A stretch of DNA of 64,000 nt from Allomuricauda sp. (GCA_030148335.1 JASBTQ010000008.1:1-64000), one strand, 5' to 3'; counted from the first letter of the stretch, positions 16,433 to 26,899 are shown. Translations and numbers: made by a program. The notes: a model not told the origin generated them from the letters alone.

Positions 16433-18964
16433 TTATCCTTTGACATTGTTTTCTTTTTTTACTTCATCCTTCCCCACTGAAAGCATGTTTGCAAACAGTT
16501 TGTAGGCCCCCGACACGCCAGCGGGCAGCTCCCTGAAAAAGCTCAACCCGGTGTAAATATAATGACCTTTGCCATATGGCGCCACCAAGAGGCTGCCTTT
16601 TGATTGGGGTTCACCTTCATCCCCCATGGAAAGCACTGGGGTGAATTCTTGGCTCCAACGGGTCGGGAAATATAGTCCTCTTTCCTGTATCCAACCCTCA
16701 AAATCCTTTTCTGAAATGGTGTTTGGGAAATTGACGAGGGAGTTTTGTGGAGACACTATGCCCACTTTTGAATTTTCATCGGTGACTCGTTCGCTGGAAA
16801 GAATTAGGTCATACGGGGCAATGTTTTCAAATTGTGCCGCCCACCTACCTGCGGTATTGTACTGGACGATCATGTTCCCACCGTTTTTCACATAGTCGAA
16901 CAGGATAGGCTGTTTGAATTTGAGTGACTCCACCACGTTATAAGCACGGATGCCGACAACGACGGCATCGTACTTGTCCAAGGAACCTTTTTCAATTTTA
17001 TCTGGGTCTATGATGTGCACTTGATAACCTATTTGTTCCAAACTTTCAGGGACCATGTCGCCTGCTCCCATGATGTAACCGATATGCTCCCCGGATTTTC
17101 TGATGTCCATGCGTACCACTTTGGCCTTGGAGGGCAACAAAATGGATTGCCTTGGGATATGGTCATAGTTGATCTCCACAAGTTCCTTGCCATAGGTGTT
17201 GTTTCCAATGGTGATAATGGGTGAAATTTCACCTTCACTCTCGGTATTGGGTGGGGTGACCATAAAGGTCACCATTTGTTCCTGCCCCTTTTGGACTATG
17301 GAAAAAGGTATATTAGAGGGGGTCACCGTCCAACCTGTTGGGTGGCCCAATGCCACATTTCCATTGACATTGTCCTTACCGGCCTTTATTTTGACATGGA
17401 TTGCCTTGGTCTTTTCATCGGCAAATATCAAAACCTTTTCGTCAATCTTAGAAGTGGCTTCAGGCAAGACGGCGAACGGCTCGTACAATTCCCCTTTTTC
17501 AGGTCTGGAAAAGCGGTGGACCACGGGTTTTTCAAAAGCGATTTCCGTTCCGTTGAAATCCAGGATGAACTTCGCCTTGAAGGCACAGTCAGTTTCGGGT
17601 TGCCCTATCAATTTTTGGTCATTGACCGTATAGGTGCCCAACGTGCCGGGCTCATTTAACCAGTACGGACTGGAATATGGAGTGTTTTCAGGCACTTCAA
17701 AAGTGATGTCCAGTTCCTGTTTCTTGTTATTGGAAAGCATCTTGTTCGGAGCTATTTTGGCGTCGGCTCCCACAATCTGTATCTCTTTTAGAAGAATTTG
17801 CTGTGAACTCCTGTTCAACACCTCCATGTCCACTTTGGCCATACTGCCTGGGGTAGTGGAGGAACCCTCGGAACTTGCCTCGAGGTACAGACCTGCACAG
17901 GCCAGAATGATGGATTTCAATTCTTCCGATTTTAACAGCTTCCAGTGCTCGTCCTTGATTTTTTGCAAAAGCTGATAGGCCTTGACCAGTTCCGGGATAT
18001 GCTTTGAGGGATCCCTAAAATCAAAATTCTTTTCTACATCATATAGGATGGCCCCAACGGCTTCGCCACCCTCCACTCGGGACCAGGTGGTGTTGATGCC
18101 GTCAAATAGATCGTTCCCTTTGGGAATTTCCCCTTTGAGCAGTTCCAAATATTCCTCTGATGAACCTCGGTCAGTCAACCGACCAAAACCTTGGCATAGA
18201 TGCTGGCTACGGGCCAGGGCGGCAATCTCGTTGTTGGACAGGCCAAGCTCAGGGTAATACACACCAATGTCCACTTTGAACATATTCGATTTATCCGCTG
18301 CTTCAAATTTTTCTCGACTTCCATATTGCCACCAAGATGTGTTGTAGAACGATTTTTTGGGCTGCCAGGTGGATGTCAGTTCCAATTGCTCCGGATAGGC
18401 ATTGGGATTATTGGCAAGGTCAAAGGCTTCCATGCTCAAAATGGCCGAAGATGTGTGGTGCCCATGGGTGGAACCTGGCGTCCTATGATCAAAACGGTTG
18501 ATGATGATGTCCGGCTTAAGGGTACGGATGGCCCAGACCACATCTCCCAACACCTTTTCCTTGTCCCATATTTTGAGGGTTTCGTTCGGATGTTTGGAAA
18601 AGCCAAAGTCGTTGGCGCGGGTGAACCGCTGTTCGCCACCATCAACACCTCTTGCGGCCAGTAGTTCCTGCGTTCGAAGCACACCCAGAAGTTCTTGGAG
18701 TTCGGAGCCAATCAGGTTTTGTCCTCCATCCCCACGGGTCAGGGAAAGATATATGGTCCTAGCTTTTTCTTGGTTGGATAGGTAGGAGATCAAACTGGTG
18801 TTCTCATCATCGGGGTGGGCAGCTATATAAAGCGCAGTACCTAAAAAATTCAGTTTTTGCAGATCGTGATGGATCTCGGCAGATGTAGGCTTGACAGGTT
18901 TTTGGGCAAAGGTTTTTGGAAAAGACAGGGTTATAGCTACAAAACAGGCCCAAAGGTATCGCAT
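16433..18964 (-). CDS. Exported PIG-L (LmbE-like) family deacetylase
   Basis: An 843-residue protein with a signal peptide (MRYLWACFVAITLSFPKTFAQ) and an N-terminal PIG-L zinc deacetylase domain: HPDDE at about 50-54 and HGHHTSS further on. The remaining ~550 residues are beta-sandwich-like with a later Rossmann-like segment (DKYDAVVVGIRAYNVVESL), possibly glutamine-amidotransferase-like. It probably removes N-acetyl groups from amino sugars or related compounds outside the cytoplasm. The ATG at 18964 begins the signal peptide; an earlier in-frame start at 19048 is less likely. It lies in line with the small membrane protein and the symporter. Confidence 0.9.
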   Translation of the reverse strand: MRYLWACFVAITLSFPKTFAQKPVKPTSAEIHHDLQKLNFLGTALYIAAHPDDENTSLISYLSNQEKARTIYLSLTRGDGGQNLIGSELQELLGVLRTQELLAARGVDGGEQRFTRANDFGFSKHPNETLKIWDKEKVLGDVVWAIRTLKPDIIINRFDHRTPGSTHGHHTSSAILSMEAFDLANNPNAYPEQLELTSTWQPKKSFYNTSWWQYGSREKFEAADKSNMFKVDIGVYYPELGLSNNEIAALARSQHLCQGFGRLTDRGSSEEYLELLKGEIPKGNDLFDGINTTWSRVEGGEAVGAILYDVEKNFDFRDPSKHIPELVKAYQLLQKIKDEHWKLLKSEELKSIILACAGLYLEASSEGSSTTPGSMAKVDMEVLNRSSQQILLKEIQIVGADAKIAPNKMLSNNKKQELDITFEVPENTPYSSPYWLNEPGTLGTYTVNDQKLIGQPETDCAFKAKFILDFNGTEIAFEKPVVHRFSRPEKGELYEPFAVLPEATSKIDEKVLIFADEKTKAIHVKIKAGKDNVNGNVALGHPTGWTVTPSNIPFSIVQKGQEQMVTFMVTPPNTESEGEISPIITIGNNTYGKELVEINYDHIPRQSILLPSKAKVVRMDIRKSGEHIGYIMGAGDMVPESLEQIGYQVHIIDPDKIEKGSLDKYDAVVVGIRAYNVVESLKFKQPILFDYVKNGGNMIVQYNTAGRWAAQFENIAPYDLILSSERVTDENSKVGIVSPQNSLVNFPNTISEKDFEGWIQERGLYFPTRWSQEFTPVLSMGDEGEPQSKGSLLVAPYGKGHYIYTGLSFFRELPAGVSGAYKLFANMLSVGKDEVKKENNVKG

Positions 18965-19058
18965 AGTTGGTTTTTTAGTGGCGTGGCCAAATATAGAAAG
19001 ATTGTTAGCAGTGTTTACGCTATTTAGAAGAGTTTTAACAAGGCTCATTCGTTACGTT

Positions 19059-20015
19059 TTAATGGGATGACAACCCCAAACTATCCCTTAAAAATAGATC
19101 ATTGTTTCCATGTTGGCCCCAATAAGCTGTTTTTAAAGTCTTGATTTTTTTGGCGGATGTGGTCAGCAGTTTGGCATTGGCCCCGAACCCATCCCGAGTC
19201 TCCTCGGTCCAACTTTCAATGGAATGGGGAAAATCAGCAGTGAAATTGATATGCAAGCTTCGCTCTAACTCGGGATAGGTCAGGGAGTAAGCGGTGATTC
19301 CGTCTTTGGTGGACAGGGATGCCTCAGCTTCATATGCTTTCGGGTCCTTATGGTACAGGCGCAAGAATTCCAAAGAGGGGATTACTTTTAGTTGACCCAC
19401 GGGCAAACCTTCGGGGTTGATCCGGATCTTGGTCCAGATTTCATTTTCCAAGATGTCTTTGTCCATTTTCATATGCTGGTCTGCCTCATTCTCAAAATAG
19501 GAATGTGAGGTAAATTCAAATCGGTCCCTATTGTTGATCTGTGCATAGACATGGCCGCACCATTCCTGAACAGACAAACTGGTCTTTATGGCATGTTGGT
19601 TGTCATGAACTGGGTAAAAGGTACTGCCCATGATGGAGTAGGGGTAAATGCCCGTCAAGAACTTCTTCGCCATGTTCAGTTTGAGTACGGAAATGTTCCC
19701 AGGATTTTGTCCATCTGCCTTCACTTGCTTTTCGGGCAAAAAGGGTTCGGTGACATAGATCAGCACCGCATGCCCATCCCGGAGTTCTCCATAGCGGGCC
19801 TGTTCCAAGGCATACGAAGTGATCTCGGCATCCCCGGCATACCAATACTGTTTGAATTCATCCGAAAGTGGTCTCTTGGGACCTACATTTTCTGGTTCCA
19901 CTTTTACTGTGGGAGGGATCATGCTGTTATTGGCTTCCTTTTTCTCGGAACAAGAGATGCTTAGAACAAGCAAAAGAGTTATGCCTACTGTTTTTAAAAA
20001 TCGCTTTTCTTTCAT
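19059..20015 (-). CDS. Lipoprotein of unknown function adjacent to maf
   Basis: A 318-residue lipoprotein with signal MKEKRFLKTVGITLLLVLSIS and lipobox Cys in SISCSEKKE. The mature part has FKQYWYAGDAEITSYALEQARYGELRDGHAVLIYVTEPFL and later YPYSIMGSTFYPV. I recall this Bacteroidota family being labelled 'septum formation inhibitor Maf', apparently by adjacency; there is no Maf fold here. Start ATG at 20015 begins the lipoprotein signal; an ATG 24 bases earlier is possible. It is 41 bases after maf on the same strand. Confidence 0.87.
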   Translation of the reverse strand: MKEKRFLKTVGITLLLVLSISCSEKKEANNSMIPPTVKVEPENVGPKRPLSDEFKQYWYAGDAEITSYALEQARYGELRDGHAVLIYVTEPFLPEKQVKADGQNPGNISVLKLNMAKKFLTGIYPYSIMGSTFYPVHDNQHAIKTSLSVQEWCGHVYAQINNRDRFEFTSHSYFENEADQHMKMDKDILENEIWTKIRINPEGLPVGQLKVIPSLEFLRLYHKDPKAYEAEASLSTKDGITAYSLTYPELERSLHINFTADFPHSIESWTEETRDGFGANAKLLTTSAKKIKTLKTAYWGQHGNNDLFLRDSLGLSSH

Positions 20016-20056
20016 GGGAACAGGAATAGATTCCCTCAAAGTTAATCATAGAAAAT

Positions 20057-20656
20057 TTAGGAAACCATATCCATCAACGTCTTATATACCAGATGGGTAG
20101 GCAGTCCTACGACGTTGGTATACGAGCCCTTGATTTTGGAGATACCGATTATGCCTATCCATTCCTGTATGCCATAGGCCCCGGCTTTGTCAAAAGGAAG
20201 GTATTTATCTATATAGTAATGTATTTCTGCATCGGAAAGTTTTTTTAGCTTCACCTTAGTGATGGAACTCACGATTTTTTGGGAATCCTTGGTCGTAAAA
20301 CAGACAGAAGTGATTACCTTGTGCCAATCCCCGGATAGGGTGCGCAGCATTTTGGCGGCCTCTTCTTTGTTTTCCGCCTTGGCCAAAGAGGTTCCCTTGT
20401 GCCAGACCACCGTGTCGGAAGTGATCACAATCTCATTGTGTTGGAGTTCTTCCTTAAAAGGTGTGGCCTTCAATCGGGCCAAATATTCGGAGATTTTCTT
20501 GCCGCGCAGTCTTTTGGGATAGACTTCATCCACCGATTTTGGTCGGACCTCAAAGTCCAGGCCCAGTTCTTCCAGAAACTGCTTTCGCCGCGGCGAACCG
20601 GAACCCAAAATGAGTTTGTGATCTTTCAGGCTTTCCTGCAAGGGGTTTTTAGTCAT
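20057..20656 (-). CDS. maf: Maf family nucleotide pyrophosphatase
   Basis: A 199-residue house-cleaning pyrophosphatase that hydrolyses (d)TTP/UTP or related nucleoside triphosphates. LILGSGSPRRKQFLEELG is the family N-terminal signature. SDTVVWHKG contains the catalytic Asp, and FDKAGAYGIQEWIG the conserved C-terminal substrate loop. Gln in YGIQ is typical of the dTTP/UTP-preferring YhdE subgroup. It overlaps the KdsC-like gene by 8 bases. Confidence 0.94.
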   Translation of the reverse strand: MTKNPLQESLKDHKLILGSGSPRRKQFLEELGLDFEVRPKSVDEVYPKRLRGKKISEYLARLKATPFKEELQHNEIVITSDTVVWHKGTSLAKAENKEEAAKMLRTLSGDWHKVITSVCFTTKDSQKIVSSITKVKLKKLSDAEIHYYIDKYLPFDKAGAYGIQEWIGIIGISKIKGSYTNVVGLPTHLVYKTLMDMVS

Positions 20657-21176
20657 TTTTGGCGCTGAAATTATCGTTCCAGTCCCCTCGGACCTTCAAC
20701 ACTTGCTCAATGATGTCACGTACACAGCCATCCCCACCATTTTTATGGGAAACATAGTCGGAAATGGTCTTCACTTCTGGCACGGCATTCTGTGGGGAAG
20801 TGGCCAGTGCCACCAGTTTCATGGGAGGGATGTCCGGAAGATCGTCCCCCATATAGACCACGGTCTGTGGATCAATATTATAAATGTCCAAGTATTCTTT
20901 CAGGGGCTCTTCCTTGTGGTGCGCTCCCATATAAAAATCGGTCACACCAAGGCCTTTTAACCGTTCCTTGACCCCTTCATTGGTGCCGCCAGTAATGATG
21001 CAGACATTGTATCCCTTCTGTATGGCGGTCTTTACGGCATACCCGTCCTTGACACTCATTTTTCGTAGCAACTGCCCATCGGAAGTGATCAGGACGGACC
21101 CATCCGTGAACACCCCGTCCACGTCAAAGACAAAAGTGGTGATGTTGCTCAAAAGCTCTTTATAGTTTTTTTTCAT
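20649..21176 (-). CDS. HAD phosphatase, KdsC-like (KDO-8-phosphate phosphatase)
   Basis: A 175-residue class C0 HAD hydrolase (no cap). FDVDGVFTDGS has the nucleophile Asp and the acid/base Asp, IITGGTNEGV motif II, and MGDDLPDIPPM motif IV. Length and motifs match KdsC, which releases phosphate from 3-deoxy-D-manno-octulosonate 8-phosphate in lipopolysaccharide core synthesis, although related N-acylneuraminate-9-P or other sugar phosphatases cannot be excluded. It overlaps its upstream neighbour by 17 bases and maf by 8. Confidence 0.9.
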   Translation of the reverse strand: MKKNYKELLSNITTFVFDVDGVFTDGSVLITSDGQLLRKMSVKDGYAVKTAIQKGYNVCIITGGTNEGVKERLKGLGVTDFYMGAHHKEEPLKEYLDIYNIDPQTVVYMGDDLPDIPPMKLVALATSPQNAVPEVKTISDYVSHKNGGDGCVRDIIEQVLKVRGDWNDNFSAKND

Positions 21177-21921
21177 AGGCTTGTTTTATGGCTTCGCTCA
21201 TCAACTTGTAGAGCGCAATATGTTTTTCGTTATCCAAAAGTTTCAAGTGGTCCTGCATGCTTTTTTGGTCATTCCTTCGGGCAGGACCGGTCTGTGCCTC
21301 TTTGGGGGACATGGACTGGATTTTCTCCGCGGTTTCCAATATCAAAGGTTTTAAAAGGTCGAACGGAAGCCCCTCCTTTATGCAGATTTCTTCGCCTACC
21401 GCATAGAGATAGTTGGTGAAATTGTTCACAAAAACCGCCGCAAGATGCAATTTTTTTCGCTGTTCCGAATGGACCTCATGGACATTTTGGGATAGGGTGT
21501 GGGCCAATGACCTAAGGATGATCAATGACTGTTCTTCTTTGGCCTCGATACAGATGGGCACTTTTTCAAAATCGATGTCCTTACCTTTGGTAAAAGTCTG
21601 TAACGGGTAGAAAACCCCTCGGTTTTCAGGTATCAAAGCATCCATTTCCACAGTGCCTGAAGTGTGGGCCACAACCCCTTTTTTACCATGCAGATGGTGT
21701 GAAACTTCGGCTGTGGCATCATCCTTTACGGCTATGAGATACACATCTGCATCTTCTATGATCGTAAAATCGGTCGTGGTGGAAACAAGCCCTGAAAACC
21801 AATACAGGCTTTCTGGATTTCTGCCGACCACTTGCACCACACGGACGCCAGAGGATCTTGAAAAAGCCCTGAACAGGTGCATGGCAAGATTCCCGGTTCC
21901 CAAAATAACGACGCTGAGCAT
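21160..21921 (-). CDS. Rossmann-fold plus DUF2520 protein
   Basis: A 253-residue protein with an NAD(P)-binding N-terminus (VVILGTGNLAMHLFRAF) and a C-terminal helical DUF2520 domain containing HLAAVFVNNFTNYLYAVGEE, similar to the dimerisation half of pyrroline-5-carboxylate or ketopantoate reductases. The reaction is not known. ATG at 21921 is the best start; a TTG at 21927 adds two residues. It is the first gene of the minus-strand run through kdsC-like and maf to the symporter, and is divergent from ccsBA. Confidence 0.88.
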   Translation of the reverse strand: MLSVVILGTGNLAMHLFRAFSRSSGVRVVQVVGRNPESLYWFSGLVSTTTDFTIIEDADVYLIAVKDDATAEVSHHLHGKKGVVAHTSGTVEMDALIPENRGVFYPLQTFTKGKDIDFEKVPICIEAKEEQSLIILRSLAHTLSQNVHEVHSEQRKKLHLAAVFVNNFTNYLYAVGEEICIKEGLPFDLLKPLILETAEKIQSMSPKEAQTGPARRNDQKSMQDHLKLLDNEKHIALYKLMSEAIKQAYEKKL

Positions 21922-22057
21922 GTTCAAAATTACAAATTTAAGGGAGAAGCATCATACCAATAATTAACAATCCCATCTGATGTTTTATTGCCCATAAAAA
22001 ACAACTAAGTTGTAAAAAGGCCGTATTTTTGCAAGCCGAAAGCAGACCGATTTTTCC

Positions 22058-25000
22058 ATGATCAATATTCTTAAAAAGACCCTATTTTCCACAAGACTTA
22101 TGGCCGTTCTTTTTTTGGTTTTTGCTACGGCAATGGCCATCGGCACTTTTGTGGAAAGCAAGTACAGCACCGAGACCGCACGAATCTATATTTACAATGC
22201 CACTTGGTTTGAGGTGATCATGGTGTTTTTTATGATCAATTTCTTCGGAAACATATACAGATACAAATTGCTACAGTGGAAAAAATGGCCGGTGTTGGTA
22301 CTCCATCTGTCATGGATCTTGATCATTCTTGGGGCCTTTGTGACCCGATATATCAGTTATGAGGGAATGATGCCCATTCGTGAAGGGGCTACGGAGAACC
22401 AGTTCTATTCGGACAAGACCTATTTGACCGCCTATGTGGACGGTGACATCAACGGGGAGACCAAGCGTCGTATTTTGGAAGATGACATCCTTGTGACCCC
22501 TGAAGGAAAACGTAGCAGCCTGCCGTGGAAATCCGACTTCAACGGACAACCGTTCACCATTTCCTATGTGGATTTCATTGATGGGGCCGAAAAAGGATTG
22601 ATTCCCGACGAAAATGGACAGGAATACCTCCAGATTGTGGAAGCTGGCGATGGCCAACGTCACGAGCATTATCTCGAAAACGGGAAGATTGCCAGCATAC
22701 ACAATGTACTTTTTGCCTTGAACAACGATACCGAAGGGGCCATCAATATTTACGTCACCGAAGAGGGGGATTACCAAATAAAGACCCCTTTTGAAGGGAA
22801 TTTTATGCGGATGGCGGACCAATTTCAAGATCAGGTAACCGCGGATAGCATCCAGCCCTTGCAATTACGGTCGCTTTACTCTATGGCCGGGATGCAATTC
22901 GTTGTCCCAGAACCCATGGTCAAAGGAAAATATGGCATAGTCAAGATTCCTGAGGGAGAGCCCACCGAAATGGCAGAAGATGCCTTGGTTGTTGCCATCT
23001 CTGCTAATGGGGAGACCCAAGAAGTGAAATTGCTCGGTGGCAAGGGCACGACCAATTTTTCGGACAAGATACACGTAGGGGGATTGGACTTTTCGCTCAG
23101 TTACGGCTCCAAGGTCTATGAACTTCCTTTCTCCATAGAATTGAATGATTTTATCGCCGAAAAATATCCCGGTACAGAAACGGGTTATGCATCCTTCATG
23201 AGCAAGGTGACCGTGCACGATGAACGCCCATTCGATTATGATATTTATATGAACCACGTGTTGGACCACAAGGGATATCGTTTTTTCCAGGCCAATTTTG
23301 ACCCCGATGAAAAAGGGACCGGACTTTCTGTGAACCACGATTTTTGGGGCACTTGGATTACCTATATTGGTTATTTTCTGCTTTATATCGGTCTGATGGG
23401 CATTATGTTCTTTGGCAAGACTCGTTTTAGGGATTTACAGGAAATGCTGGAAAAGATCAAGGCCAAAAAAGCGGCCCTGACCTTGGTCGGACTGTTGATG
23501 ATCTCCTCTTTGATGACCGCTCAAGAAAATACAGACCATGCACATGCTGTGGGGCCAACAAAGGCACAGGTGGATTCAGTGATCCATTCCACTGTGGTGG
23601 ACAAGGCCCATGCCGAAAAATTCGGGGCCTTGGTCATACAGGATGAGGGAGGGCGGATGAAACCCATCAATACCTTTGCCTCAGAGCTGTTGAGAAAACT
23701 GAGCGGTGATGACAAATACAAGGACCTCTCCGCCAACCAAGTGTTCCTCTCCATGATGTTGAACCCAGGGGTTTGGTACAATACCGAGTTCATTGCCCTG
23801 GGCAAGGAGGAGAATGACAGCATCCGCAAGGTAATTGGGGTGCCCGAAGGAACAGAATTTGTAAAGGCCACCGATTTTTTTGATTCCAAAGGAGCCTATA
23901 AACTGCGACCCTATCTGGAGAAAGCTACTTCTACCAACAATCCATCCAATTTTGAAAAGGATTTCAAAAAAGTAGGGGAAAGACTCAGTCTTCTGAATTT
24001 GGCCCTCAGCGGGAATATGGTGAAGATTTTTCCTTTGTTGAACGATGAAAACAATAAATGGATCTCTGCCGTGGAATACCGGGGTGGACAATACCAGGTA
24101 CAAGATTCGTTGTATTCCAATTTTATCCGGAATGCCATGCCCTACTACCTGAATTCCTTGCAGCAGTCCATTGCTTCCGGGGATTATTCCCAACCGGACC
24201 GACTGTTGGAGGCCTTCAAGCAAAACCAACTCAATCACGGGGCAGAGGTACTTCCGTCCGACCAAAAGGTCAAGACGGAGATCATCTACAACAAACTGGA
24301 TATTTTCAACCGGTTGTACAAATATTATGTATTCGTCGGTGGGCTCCTTTTCATCATCTTGGTCTTTAAGATTTTTAAGGAAAGGGAAATATGGAACGTA
24401 GCGGCCTATTTTTTGAAAGGCACCATCATTCTATTCTTTATTTGGCACACGGCGGGACTGGTCCTTCGCTGGTACATTTCTGGCCACGCCCCTTGGAGCG
24501 ATGCTTATGAGAGTATCCTGTATGTTTCTTGGGCCACGATGGGAATTGGTCTGGCCTTGGGCAGAAAGAGCGAACTTACCATTGCGGCAAGTGCCTTTGT
24601 GACCTCCATGCTGCTTTGGATAGCCCATCAGAGTTGGGTGGACCCGGCCATTGCCAACCTGCAGCCGGTACTGGACAGCTATTGGTTGATGATCCATGTG
24701 GCGGTCATCGTGGGCAGTTATGGCCCGTTGACAGTGGGGATGATCTTGGGAGTGGTCACTTTGCTGCTCATGGTCCTCACGACCGAAAAGAACAAAAAAC
24801 GCATGGAGTTGAACATCAAGGAATTGACAATCATCAATGAACTGGCACTCACAGCCGGGCTGGTCATGCTCACCATTGGGAACTTTTTGGGCGGGCAGTG
24901 GGCCAATGAGAGTTGGGGACGATACTGGGGCTGGGATCCCAAGGAAACCTGGGCCTTGATCTCCATCATGGTCTATGCCTTTGTGCTCCATATGCGTTTG

Positions 25001-25228
25001 GTTCCCGGGCTTCGGGGCAAATGGATCTATAACTTTGCCAGCATTCTGGCCTTTGCAAGCATTATGATGACCTATTTTGGGGTGAATTTTTACCTTGTGG
25101 GCCTTCATAGCTATGCCAGTGGGGACCAAGTCATCACACCAACTTTTGTGTGGTACACGGTGCTGGGTGTCTTTGTTCTGGGAGGAATCAGTTTATGGCG
25201 TTACAAGGTACACTACGCCAAAGAATAG
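22058..25228 (+). CDS. ccsBA: Fused ResB-CcsA cytochrome c haem lyase (CcsBA)
   Basis: A 1056-residue inner-membrane protein that exports haem and attaches it to c-type apocytochromes (system II). The N-terminal ResB/CcsB part has spans near residues 10-30, 45-60 and 85-105, a long periplasmic section and another span near 430-450. A further periplasmic section has FGALVIQDEGGRMKPINTFA. The C-terminal CcsA half has about 7-8 spans with the haem-handling tryptophan motif WGRYWGWD at 953-960 and conserved His residues. Fusion of both parts is normal for Bacteroidota. An ACAACT-A-AGTTGT inverted repeat (22001-22013) and TATTTTTG (22025 region) precede it. Confidence 0.95.
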   Translation: MINILKKTLFSTRLMAVLFLVFATAMAIGTFVESKYSTETARIYIYNATWFEVIMVFFMINFFGNIYRYKLLQWKKWPVLVLHLSWILIILGAFVTRYISYEGMMPIREGATENQFYSDKTYLTAYVDGDINGETKRRILEDDILVTPEGKRSSLPWKSDFNGQPFTISYVDFIDGAEKGLIPDENGQEYLQIVEAGDGQRHEHYLENGKIASIHNVLFALNNDTEGAINIYVTEEGDYQIKTPFEGNFMRMADQFQDQVTADSIQPLQLRSLYSMAGMQFVVPEPMVKGKYGIVKIPEGEPTEMAEDALVVAISANGETQEVKLLGGKGTTNFSDKIHVGGLDFSLSYGSKVYELPFSIELNDFIAEKYPGTETGYASFMSKVTVHDERPFDYDIYMNHVLDHKGYRFFQANFDPDEKGTGLSVNHDFWGTWITYIGYFLLYIGLMGIMFFGKTRFRDLQEMLEKIKAKKAALTLVGLLMISSLMTAQENTDHAHAVGPTKAQVDSVIHSTVVDKAHAEKFGALVIQDEGGRMKPINTFASELLRKLSGDDKYKDLSANQVFLSMMLNPGVWYNTEFIALGKEENDSIRKVIGVPEGTEFVKATDFFDSKGAYKLRPYLEKATSTNNPSNFEKDFKKVGERLSLLNLALSGNMVKIFPLLNDENNKWISAVEYRGGQYQVQDSLYSNFIRNAMPYYLNSLQQSIASGDYSQPDRLLEAFKQNQLNHGAEVLPSDQKVKTEIIYNKLDIFNRLYKYYVFVGGLLFIILVFKIFKEREIWNVAAYFLKGTIILFFIWHTAGLVLRWYISGHAPWSDAYESILYVSWATMGIGLALGRKSELTIAASAFVTSMLLWIAHQSWVDPAIANLQPVLDSYWLMIHVAVIVGSYGPLTVGMILGVVTLLLMVLTTEKNKKRMELNIKELTIINELALTAGLVMLTIGNFLGGQWANESWGRYWGWDPKETWALISIMVYAFVLHMRLVPGLRGKWIYNFASILAFASIMMTYFGVNFYLVGLHSYASGDQVITPTFVWYTVLGVFVLGGISLWRYKVHYAKE

Positions 25229-25450
25229 TGTTTGCTTGACCAATATTTTTGGAATCAGCAAATGGGTTTAGAAAAGAAATTTTTGAAATTTCTTCCTTTT
25301 TTTGAAAAAAGTTGCATATTTGCCCCATCATGAAGTTATAAGAATTATGTACACCATGGATGTCACCTTTGGCTCTTCGCCAAAAAAGTAACCGAAGACT
25401 TTTCGGTCAGTTGACATTTTCCCTTTTTCCAAACATAATTCTTGACAACA

Positions 25451-26863
25451 ATGACACCATCCAATAATACCCTTACATTCAAAAAATTCATACAATACTT
25501 CTGGATTGCCGTATCCGGAAAAGAAACAGAATTCACTTCAGGAAGCATCCGAAAGGCCATTTTCATGCTTTCCATCCCCATGATCTTGGAAATGCTCATG
25601 GAATCCATTTTTGCTTTGGTCGATATCGCCTATGTGTCCAAAGTAAGCGTGAATGCCGTTGCGACCATAGGTCTGACAGAATCCGTGATCACATTGGTTT
25701 ATGCCCTGGCCATTGGCTTGAGTATGGCTGCGACCGCCGTTGTGGCCCGCCGCATTGGCGAAAAAGATGTGCAAGGCGCACGCGTTGCGGCTGTGCAGGC
25801 CATCAGTTTGGGTATCTTGATATCCATTGTCATTGGCGTGATAGGAATGCTCTATGCCAAGGAGATTTTGGCACTGATGGGCGGAGAACCTGATTTGATT
25901 GCCGAAGGATATGGCTATACTCAGATCATGATAGGTGGTAACATAACAGTGGTACTGCTTTTCTTGATAAATGCCATTTTTAGGGGGGCGGGTAATGCTT
26001 CCATCGCCATGTGGACCTTGGTACTTTCCAACGGACTCAATATCATTTTGGACCCCATGTTCATCTTCGGATTTGGGCCCATCCCCGAATTTGGGGTGAT
26101 GGGGGCCGCCATTGCCACCAATATTGGCCGTGGGACCGCTGTTCTCTTCCAATTGGGGATTTTGTTCTTTGGTTGGGGCAAGATCAAACTGGCCGTTAAG
26201 GATTTGGTATTGAACATTAAGGTAATGGTCAATTTGATCAAAGTTTCCTTGGGCGGGATTGCGCAGTTCCTGATCGGTACTTCGAGCTGGATCTTTCTGA
26301 TGCGGATCATGTCCGAGTTCGGTAGCGAAGTGTTGGCCGGCTATACCATCGCCATCCGCGTGATGATGTTTACCTTGATGCCTTCCTGGGGAATGAGCAA
26401 TGCTGCGGCCACTTTGGTAGGGCAGAACCTTGGGGCCAAACAACCAGACAGGGCCGAAACATCGGTCTGGAAAACAGGGAAATACAATGCCATTTTCATG
26501 GGTACGGTTTCCTTGATCTATCTCATTTTTGCCAAGAGTATTGTTTCATGGTTCAACACCACTCCGGCAGTGGTCCAAAATGGGGCACTCTGCCTTCAGG
26601 TCATTGCCTTGGGTTATGTATTCTATGCCTATGGCATGGTGGTCAGCCAGGCGTTCAATGGGGCAGGGGACACCCGTACCCCGACCAAGATCAACTTGAT
26701 TTCTTTTTGGTTGATCCAATTGCCCTTGGCCTATATATCGGCCCTTGTTTTGGGGTGGGGTGCCATGGGGGTTTTTGTGGCCATCACATTTGCAGAGATC
26801 CTATTGGCCATCATCGCCATGGTGTGGTTCAAAAAAGGAAAATGGAAGCAGGTCCAAGTATGA
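25451..26863 (+). CDS. MATE family efflux transporter
   Basis: A 470-residue inner-membrane exporter with twelve predicted spans in two MatE halves; the repeated starts are FMLSIPMILEMLMESIFALVD (about 40) and VNLIKVSLGGIAQFLIGTSS (about 260). MATE proteins expel cationic drugs or metabolites in exchange for Na+ or H+. The substrate is unknown. I chose ATG at 25451; a TTG at 25442 would add three residues. The 220 bases upstream hold no gene. It lies 37 bases before the PLP enzyme gene. Confidence 0.93.
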   Translation: MTPSNNTLTFKKFIQYFWIAVSGKETEFTSGSIRKAIFMLSIPMILEMLMESIFALVDIAYVSKVSVNAVATIGLTESVITLVYALAIGLSMAATAVVARRIGEKDVQGARVAAVQAISLGILISIVIGVIGMLYAKEILALMGGEPDLIAEGYGYTQIMIGGNITVVLLFLINAIFRGAGNASIAMWTLVLSNGLNIILDPMFIFGFGPIPEFGVMGAAIATNIGRGTAVLFQLGILFFGWGKIKLAVKDLVLNIKVMVNLIKVSLGGIAQFLIGTSSWIFLMRIMSEFGSEVLAGYTIAIRVMMFTLMPSWGMSNAAATLVGQNLGAKQPDRAETSVWKTGKYNAIFMGTVSLIYLIFAKSIVSWFNTTPAVVQNGALCLQVIALGYVFYAYGMVVSQAFNGAGDTRTPTKINLISFWLIQLPLAYISALVLGWGAMGVFVAITFAEILLAIIAMVWFKKGKWKQVQV

Positions 26864-26899
26864 TGGGTTTCGTATCTTTAGCCTAAAGATTTTTTTCTC

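Noticed and set aside
19059-20015. Septum formation inhibitor Maf
   Set aside because: The lipoprotein lacks the Maf signature; true Maf is the neighbouring gene at 20057-20656.
25538-26443. 301-codon open frame opposite the MATE transporter gene
   Set aside because: Composition (His, Gln and Gly rich) is that of an antisense frame; MATE features on the plus strand are unambiguous.
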